NCBI GenBank assembly: GCA_041624435.1 | Contig: JBFJVB010000055.1 | Coordinates: forward strand, 1 to 18,570 | DNA from: Oceanococcus sp041624435 | GTDB lineage: Bacteria > Pseudomonadota > Gammaproteobacteria > Nevskiales > Oceanococcaceae | Direction: 5' to 3' | Length of the DNA: 18,570 nt | Part shown: piece by piece, positions 13,288 through 18,570 of the stretch | Layout of the letters: each line of letters begins with the position of its first letter | Position numbering within the stretch: position 1 is the first letter of the stretch | Position numbers and translations under genes: made by a program | The notes under the pieces: generated by a model | Seen by the model: the letters and a program-made list of their open reading frames with translations, nothing else | Told to the model about the DNA's origin: nothing | The model's database searches: none

Positions 13288-15240
13288 TCAGTGTTGCCCG
13301 GCCGGTTTCGCCGGGCCGGGTGGCGCTGATTTCTTGTCACCAGCCGCATCATCGGATGCGCTGGGCGCCTGATCAGACGCAGCACCACCGTCACTGTCGC
13401 TGTCGCTGTCGGTCCAACTGGCCGGCGGCCCAGGCGGCTTGCCCGCCATCAACTGAGCCAACTGATCGCTGTCGATGGTTTCGTACTTGAGCAAGGCTTC
13501 GGCCATCGCATGCAAGATCTTCTCGTTGTCCTTGAGAATCTTCTGCGCTCGAGCGTAACTTTCACCGATCAGACGGCTGATTTCCGCATCAATCGTATGC
13601 GCCGTCTCATCGGACATGTTCTTATGCTGGGTGACCGAATGACCGAGGAACACCTCGCCATCATCCTCCCCGTACGACTGCGGCCCAAGGCGATCGGACA
13701 TGCCGAACTTGGTGACCATCTTGCGCGCAATCCCGGTGGCGCGCTCGATATCATTGGACGCGCCCGTAGTCACCGCACTCGGCCCGAAGATCATTTCTTC
13801 AGCAATGCGGCCTCCAAACAGGGAATCCAGCTGGGACATCAGGCGTCGCTTGGTGTAACTGTGGCGATCCTCCTCCGGCAGGAACATCGTCACTCCCAGG
13901 GCCCGACCACGCGGAATGATCGTGACCTTGTACACCGGGTCATGCTCCGGCGAGACCAGGCCAACGATGGCATGGCCGGCTTCATGATAGGCCGTCAGAC
14001 GCTTCTCCTCTTCGGACATGACCATGGATTTACGCTCGGCACCCATGAGAATCTTGTCCTTGGCGCGCTCGAAGTCATCCATATCGACCATCCGTTTGTC
14101 CGCTCTGGCCGCGAACAAAGCCGCTTCATTCACCAGATTGGCCAGATCCGCACCTGAAAACCCCGGCGTGGCCCGAGCCAGGATGTCCGGCATCACATTG
14201 GTCGACAGCGGCACCGGCCGCATATGCACTTTCAGAATCTGTTCGCGCCCGCGCACATCCGGCAGCGGCACCACCACCTGCCGGTCGAAACGCCCCGGCC
14301 GCAACAGCGCCGGATCAAGCACGTCGGGACGGTTGGTGGCGGCAATGACGATCACACCTTCATTGCCCTCAAAACCGTCCATTTCCACCAGCAGTTGATT
14401 GAGGGTCTGCTCGCGCTCGTCGTGACCGCCTCCCAGGCCTGCGCCACGATGACGACCCACGGCATCAATTTCATCGATGAAGATAATGCACGGGGCCTGT
14501 TTCTTGGCCTGCTCGAACATGTCGCGCACCCGCGAGGCACCGACCCCGACGAACATTTCCACGAAATCCGATCCGGATATCGTGAAGAACGGCACCCCGG
14601 CTTCACCAGAGATCGCCCGCGCCAACAGGGTCTTGCCGGTACCCGGCGAACCGACCATCAACACGCCACGGGGAATTTTTCCGCCCAGACGCTGGAACTT
14701 GGCCGGATCCTTCAGGAAATCCACCAGTTCGGACACTTCCTGCTTGGCTTCCTCGACGCCGGCCACATCAGCAAAAGTGATCTTGATCTGATCCGCGTTG
14801 AGCATCCGTGCCCGGCTCTTGCCGAAACTCAAGGCCCCTCGACCGTTGCCACCACCCTGCATCTGCCGCATGAAGTAAATCCACACGGCGATCAACAGCA
14901 GGATCGGGAAGGAGGAAATCAGAATCTGCAACAGAAGCGGCTGCCCCTTGGGCGGCTCGCCAATCACCAGCACATGATTCTCCAGCAAGGTGCCGATCAT
15001 CGCGGCATTGTCAGTTTCAGGACTGTAGGTCGAAAAGCGCATTCCGCCGGCGGTTTCGCCGCGAATATGTGGCCCTTCGATGGACACTGAACGGATATTA
15101 CCGTCCTCGACCTGGTCCAGAAATTGAGAATAGCTGATCGCTTCCGCAACCCGCCCTGACGGCGAAAAGCTGCTAAAGACGCTCATCAACACCACCGCAA
15201 TCACGATCCAAAGCAGCAGGTTTTTAGCCAAATCGTTCAC
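13288..15240 (-). CDS. ftsH: ATP-dependent zinc metalloprotease FtsH
   Basis: 650 residues. Two N-terminal transmembrane helices (about 5-24 and 102-124) flank a periplasmic segment. The AAA+ domain has Walker A GSPGTGKT (197-204), pore-loop MFVGVG (229-234), Walker B CIIFIDEID (251-259) and SRH ATNRPDVLDPALLRPGRFDR (301-320). The M41 protease has the zinc site HEAGH (419-423). The inner-membrane hexamer degrades misassembled membrane proteins and regulators such as sigma-32 and LpxC. The tail (about 600-650) is low complexity: a Ser-Asp run, then Ala/Pro/Lys-rich. The start is GTG at 15238-15240 with GGAG 5 nt upstream. It follows rlmE after 41 nt, the usual rlmE-ftsH pair. folP and glmM, often next, are not here. 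Confidence 0.97.
   Translation of the reverse strand: MNDLAKNLLLWIVIAVVLMSVFSSFSPSGRVAEAISYSQFLDQVEDGNIRSVSIEGPHIRGETAGGMRFSTYSPETDNAAMIGTLLENHVLVIGEPPKGQPLLLQILISSFPILLLIAVWIYFMRQMQGGGNGRGALSFGKSRARMLNADQIKITFADVAGVEEAKQEVSELVDFLKDPAKFQRLGGKIPRGVLMVGSPGTGKTLLARAISGEAGVPFFTISGSDFVEMFVGVGASRVRDMFEQAKKQAPCIIFIDEIDAVGRHRGAGLGGGHDEREQTLNQLLVEMDGFEGNEGVIVIAATNRPDVLDPALLRPGRFDRQVVVPLPDVRGREQILKVHMRPVPLSTNVMPDILARATPGFSGADLANLVNEAALFAARADKRMVDMDDFERAKDKILMGAERKSMVMSEEEKRLTAYHEAGHAIVGLVSPEHDPVYKVTIIPRGRALGVTMFLPEEDRHSYTKRRLMSQLDSLFGGRIAEEMIFGPSAVTTGASNDIERATGIARKMVTKFGMSDRLGPQSYGEDDGEVFLGHSVTQHKNMSDETAHTIDAEISRLIGESYARAQKILKDNEKILHAMAEALLKYETIDSDQLAQLMAGKPPGPPASWTDSDSDSDGGAASDQAPSASDDAAGDKKSAPPGPAKPAGQH
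13390..13410. repeat. Short tandem hexamer repeat in ftsH 3' end
   Basis: On the minus strand GACAGC repeats twice in full, then GACAGT and GAC, encoding alternating Asp and Ser. It is a small in-frame microsatellite in the disordered tail of FtsH. It could vary in copy number by 6-bp steps without frameshift. Confidence 0.6.
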
Positions 15241-15281
15241 TTATGCTCCAACGGCTCCCGGCTCGGGAATCCCTTTGCGTT

Positions 15282-15914
15282 TCATTCATTGTGTGCCTTT
15301 CGCAGGCCTTGTGCCAGGAAATACAGTTCCCGGCTTTCCGGTCGCGAAGCGCTTGGTTTGCGGATCGAAACTTTGGTGAAATGCGTCTGCAGCAACTTAC
15401 GATACGCCTCGAAATCGCCACCCTGAAACACTTTTACCAAAAACGCCCCGCTACTGGCCAATTGTTGGACCGCGAAATCACACGCCAATTCCGCCAGTTC
15501 ATATGATCGAGCCAGATCTGCATTCTTTATGCCACTGAAATTGGGGGCCATATCCGAAAGTACAAGATCGGGCCGACAATTTTCCAGACTCAGTGACAAC
15601 CGGTCGAGAATTTCCGACTCCAGGAAATCGCCCTGAATGAACTCCACGCCCGGCAGAGGCTCAATGGGTAGCAGATCCAGACCGACAATTTTCTTGCTGC
15701 GCCCCTGCAGTTTTTTTACCGCGTACTGACACCAGCCTCCGGGTGCAGCGCCCAGATCGACGATCTGCTGGCCCGGTCGGATCAGACGGTCACGCTGATC
15801 GATCTCCATCAGCTTGAAAACCGCGCGGGAACGCCAGCCCTGGTCCTGGGCCTGTTTGACGAACTGGTCTTTGCGTTGCCGCTCCAGCCAGCGGGAACTG
15901 GAGCCCTTAGGCAT
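15282..15914 (-). CDS. rlmE: 23S rRNA 2'-O-methyltransferase RlmE (FtsJ/RrmJ)
   Basis: 210 residues (E. coli 209). The heat-shock enzyme methylates the 2'-O of U2552 in the 50S A-loop using SAM. SAM-binding motif VDLGAAPGGW is at 52-61, and the catalytic tetrad is complete: Lys34 (VFKLMEID), Asp121 (SDMAPN), Lys161 (LVKVFQGGDF) and Glu196 (ESRELYF). N-terminal SSSRWLERQ matches the family (SSSRWLQEH in E. coli). The ATG at 15912-15914 was chosen on length; the frame is open to an ATG at 15968, which would add 18 residues not seen in the family, and neither start has a strong Shine-Dalgarno. It lies upstream of ftsH and downstream of greA. The yhbY gene often found between greA and rlmE is absent here. 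Confidence 0.94.
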   Translation of the reverse strand: MPKGSSSRWLERQRKDQFVKQAQDQGWRSRAVFKLMEIDQRDRLIRPGQQIVDLGAAPGGWCQYAVKKLQGRSKKIVGLDLLPIEPLPGVEFIQGDFLESEILDRLSLSLENCRPDLVLSDMAPNFSGIKNADLARSYELAELACDFAVQQLASSGAFLVKVFQGGDFEAYRKLLQTHFTKVSIRKPSASRPESRELYFLAQGLRKAHNE

Positions 15915-16028
15915 GAGCCGGGCCGTGACCGCCCTGACCGACCGAACATCCAGGCCAGCGCCCGCCATGCGAATGGACTTGAATAATAACTCGCAAGCCC
16001 TTGTTATTTCGCATGATAACTAGTCATT

Positions 16029-16505
16029 TCACTTGTAGTGCACGGCCAGAATCTCGAACCGGCGCATCCCGCCGGGGACGGCCACGTCGACTTCGTCACC
16101 TTCTTCCTTGCCCAGGAGCGCGCGGGCAATCGGCGTGGAGAAGGCCAGCATGCCCGCCTTCACATCGGCCTCATCCTCACCCACGATGCGGTAGGACAGC
16201 TCTTCTTCGGTATCAATATCCATCAGATCGACGGTGACGCTGAATACGACCTTACCGGTACGCGGCAAAGTGGCGACGTCGATGATCTGGCTATTGGCCA
16301 GCTTGCCTTCAATTTCCGCGATGCGGCCTTCGGTAAAGCTCTGCTCTTCGCGAGCGGCGTGATACTCGGCGTTCTCCTTGAGATCCCCGTGCGCCCGGGC
16401 TGAGGCAATCGAGGCGATGATCCGCGGCCGTTCGACACTCTTGAGTCGCTTCAGTTCATCCTGCAACAGTTCCGCGCCGCGGGCAGTTAAGGGCGTCCGG
16501 CTCAT
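16029..16505 (-). CDS. greA: Transcription elongation factor GreA
   Basis: 158 residues, exactly the E. coli length. The N-terminal coiled coil (about 1-75) carries the catalytic acidic tip in AHGDLKENAEYHAAREEQ, with Asp41 and Glu44. The C-terminal FKBP-like domain includes YRIVGEDEAD, STPIARALLGKEEGDEV and PGGMRRFEI. GreA enters the RNA polymerase secondary channel and stimulates cleavage of backtracked transcripts. Its ATG overlaps the carB stop by four bases (ATGA, 16502-16505), so the two are translationally coupled, as in the carAB-greA order of Pseudomonas relatives. Confidence 0.97.
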   Translation of the reverse strand: MSRTPLTARGAELLQDELKRLKSVERPRIIASIASARAHGDLKENAEYHAAREEQSFTEGRIAEIEGKLANSQIIDVATLPRTGKVVFSVTVDLMDIDTEEELSYRIVGEDEADVKAGMLAFSTPIARALLGKEEGDEVDVAVPGGMRRFEILAVHYK

Positions 16506-18570
16506 GCCTTGAGTTCTCCGTGTAAGTCTTTGAGTGGATGCACCTCGAAATGATCGAGGTAGTCCATCGCCAAACAGGCCGCTTGCGCGCCTGCAATCGT
16601 GGTGAAATACGCCACCTTATGGTGAATGGCCGCGCTGCGAATCGAATGTGACTCCGCGATGGACTTCTTGCCTTCGGCGGTGTTCACGATCAGATCCACT
16701 TTGCCATTTTTGATCAGGTCGACACAATGCGGCCGCCCTTCCTTGACCTTATTGACGATACTGCACTCGAGTCCCAGTTCGGCCAGTACCGCGGCCGTTC
16801 CCCGGGTGGCGTAGATCTTGAAACCGCGCGCCGCCAGCTGCTGTCCCAATGCGCCGACGACCTGCTTATCGTGCTTCCGCACCGACAGCAGCACGCTGCC
16901 GGTGCGCGGCAAGCTCACCCCGCTGGCGACCTGTGCCTTGGCAAAAGCGCCACCAAATTCCCGCGAGATGCCCATGACCTCACCGGTTGACTTCATTTCC
17001 GGACCGAGGATGGGGTCTGCGGCCGGGAATTTGTTGAACGGAAACACGGATTCCTTGACCGAGTAATACGGCGGTCGCGCCGCAGAGGTGAAGCCCTGTT
17101 CCACCAGGCTCTGCCCCGCCATGCAGCGCGCGGCGATCTTGGCCAGCGGCGCACCGATGGCCTTCGACACATAGGGCACGGTTCGCGATGCCCTGGGGTT
17201 TACTTCCAGCAGATAGACCTGATCATTCTGGACCGCAAACTGGGTGTTCATCAGCCCGCGCACATTCAGCGCCCGCGCCAGTTTGACCGCCTGCCGGCAC
17301 AGTTCGGCCTCGACCTGAGGCGACAGCGAATGGGGCGGCAGACAACAGGACGAGTCACCCGAGTGCACGCCAGCTTGCTCGATATGCTCCATGACCCCTG
17401 CAATCACGACATTTTCCCCGTCGGAGACCGCATCGACATCGACCTCAATCGCGCTCTCCAGGAATCGGTCCAGCAGCACGGGGCCGGACTCGGTGGTTCG
17501 CGCCGCCTCATCCATATACCGGCGCAAGTCTTCGACATCGAACACCACTTCCATCGCCCGCCCCCCGAGGACGTAGGACGGTCGTACCACCAGCGGGAAA
17601 CCCACTTCCAGAGCCATCTCGACCGCCTGGTCACTGGATTGGGCAATGCGGTTATTCGGCTGCTTCAGCTCGAGCTTTTCAACCAGCTTCTTGAACCGGT
17701 CCCGATCCTCGGCCAGATCAATGGAATCCGGCGAAGTGCCGATGATGGGCGCGCCCGCTGCCTCCAGCTTTTCCGCCAGTTTCAGCGGGGTCTGTCCGCC
17801 AAATTGGACGATAACCCCAAGCGGCTTTTCGCGCTCGATGATTTCCATCACGTCTTCGAAAACCAGCGGCTCGAAATACAGCCGATCGGAGGTGTCGTAG
17901 TCGGTCGATACGGTCTCCGGATTGCAGTTGATCATGATGGTTTCATAACCATCTTCGCGCAGCGCCAGGGCGGCGTGGACACAGCAATAATCGAATTCGA
18001 TGCCCTGGCCAATGCGGTTTGGTCCGCCTCCCAGGACAATGATCTTGTCGCGCTCGCTGACCTCGGCCTCGCACTCCTCTTCGTAGGTCGAATACATATA
18101 GGCCGTCGCAGACGGGAATTCCGCAGCGCAGGTATCAACCCGCTTGTACACCGGACGCACGTCCAGATCATAACGCCGTTTGCGCACCGCCTCTTCGGCC
18201 GCACCCAGCAGGCTGCCCAGCCGTCGATCCGAAAAGCCGAGCTTCTTCAGCTCGCGCAGTTCCGCCTCGTCCAGATCCGACAAGCGGCGCCCGTCGAGCC
18301 CCGCTTCGCAATCGACAATCTCTTTTATTTGCTCCAGAAACCAATGATCTATGCGTGATAACTCATGCACTTCATCAACTGAGTAACCGTGCCGGAAAGC
18401 ATCGCCCACGTACCAGAGTCGCCGCCCCTTGGGAATGGAAATCTCCTCCCTCAGCACTTCGTCACGGCGCGCCGGATCCAGATCGGGCGTCATGGGTTCG
18501 AAACCATCGGAGTCGATCTCCAGGCTCCGCATCGCCTTGTGCAGAGATTCCTGAAAACTGCGACCGATGG
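16502..18570 (-). CDS. carB: Carbamoyl-phosphate synthase large subunit (3' part, truncated by window edge)
   Basis: The C-terminal 688 residues or so of a protein of about 1,070; the frame continues past the window end. The internal Met at 18532 is not the start: codons before it read IGRSFQESLHKA, matching the conserved IGRTxQESLQKA of CarB. Seen in order: end of the first ATP-grasp half; oligomerisation domain (WYVGDAFRHG, VYKRVDTCAAEF); second ATP-grasp domain (VLGGGPNRIGQGIEFDY, CNPETVSTDYDTSDRLYFEP, VVRPSYVLGGRAME, LLEVNPRASRTVP); and the allosteric MGS domain (YATRGTAAVL, NKVKEGRPH, IVNTAEG). With CarA it makes carbamoyl phosphate from glutamine, bicarbonate and two ATP for arginine and pyrimidine synthesis. 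It overlaps greA by 4 nt. Confidence 0.97.
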   Translation of the reverse strand, partial: IGRSFQESLHKAMRSLEIDSDGFEPMTPDLDPARRDEVLREEISIPKGRRLWYVGDAFRHGYSVDEVHELSRIDHWFLEQIKEIVDCEAGLDGRRLSDLDEAELRELKKLGFSDRRLGSLLGAAEEAVRKRRYDLDVRPVYKRVDTCAAEFPSATAYMYSTYEEECEAEVSERDKIIVLGGGPNRIGQGIEFDYCCVHAALALREDGYETIMINCNPETVSTDYDTSDRLYFEPLVFEDVMEIIEREKPLGVIVQFGGQTPLKLAEKLEAAGAPIIGTSPDSIDLAEDRDRFKKLVEKLELKQPNNRIAQSSDQAVEMALEVGFPLVVRPSYVLGGRAMEVVFDVEDLRRYMDEAARTTESGPVLLDRFLESAIEVDVDAVSDGENVVIAGVMEHIEQAGVHSGDSSCCLPPHSLSPQVEAELCRQAVKLARALNVRGLMNTQFAVQNDQVYLLEVNPRASRTVPYVSKAIGAPLAKIAARCMAGQSLVEQGFTSAARPPYYSVKESVFPFNKFPAADPILGPEMKSTGEVMGISREFGGAFAKAQVASGVSLPRTGSVLLSVRKHDKQVVGALGQQLAARGFKIYATRGTAAVLAELGLECSIVNKVKEGRPHCVDLIKNGKVDLIVNTAEGKKSIAESHSIRSAAIHHKVAYFTTIAGAQAACLAMDYLDHFEVHPLKDLHGELKA

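Noticed and set aside
15969..16028. AT-rich gap between greA and rlmE with AATAAC/GTTATT repeats as a promoter or terminator
   Set aside because: TATTAT is a possible -10, but no matching -35 was found, and the 6-bp repeat arms are too short and AT-rich to support a terminator.
17330..18358. 342-codon open frame on the plus strand opposite carB
   Set aside because: Mirror of the CarB coding frame, which shows continuous family similarity; no own ribosome-binding site or domain.

Overview
The window looks like chromosomal core sequence from a GC-rich (about 60% by eye) gammaproteobacterium. Three local gene orders support this: divergent pspF / pspABC, divergent ppsR / ppsA, and carB-greA-rlmE-ftsH as in Pseudomonas and Chromatiales-like lineages. 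No species can be named from sequence alone. Coding density is very high. The longest gap without a gene is the 166-bp pspF/psp intergenic region, so no stretch over 300 bases lacks a gene. I see no tRNA, rRNA, CRISPR array, transposase or phage gene.

Layout: (1) 1-847, minus: 5' part of a TVP38-type membrane protein fused to a flavoprotein disulfide reductase, cut by the window edge. (2) 897-3008, minus: a phage-shock (Psp) operon. From its promoter it reads: small exported protein, pspA, pspB, pspC, acyl-CoA thioesterase. The divergent activator pspF (3175-4176, plus) shares an intergenic region with a recognisable sigma-54 promoter, a consensus IHF site and a distal dyad. (3) 4224-5579, plus: phosphomannomutase manB. 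(4) 5640-6903, minus: ppsR and a DUF1249 (YqiB-like) gene, divergent from ppsA (6962-9340, plus), its regulatory target. (5) 9376-11025, plus: a strong inverted repeat, a type IVa pilin gene, and a six-helix membrane protein with a degenerate GGDEF domain. (6) 11065-11891, minus: CheY-like receiver protein and a DUF423 membrane protein. (7) 11988-12836, plus: EamA/DMT exporter. (8) 12849-18570, minus: carB (partial), greA, rlmE, ftsH, hslR, which combine pyrimidine/arginine precursor synthesis, transcript cleavage, 23S rRNA methylation, membrane proteolysis and heat-shock ribosome rescue.

The themes are envelope integrity (Psp, FtsH, TVP38), gluconeogenic control (PpsA/PpsR, ManB) and surface or signalling functions (pilin, degenerate GGDEF, receiver). 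Most genes belong to known families. The parts most worth follow-up are the exported protein that opens the psp operon, the thioesterase coupled to pspC, the inverted repeat in front of the pilin, and the catalytically dead GGDEF membrane protein. I found no clear-cut new multi-gene system. The extended psp operon is the closest candidate.
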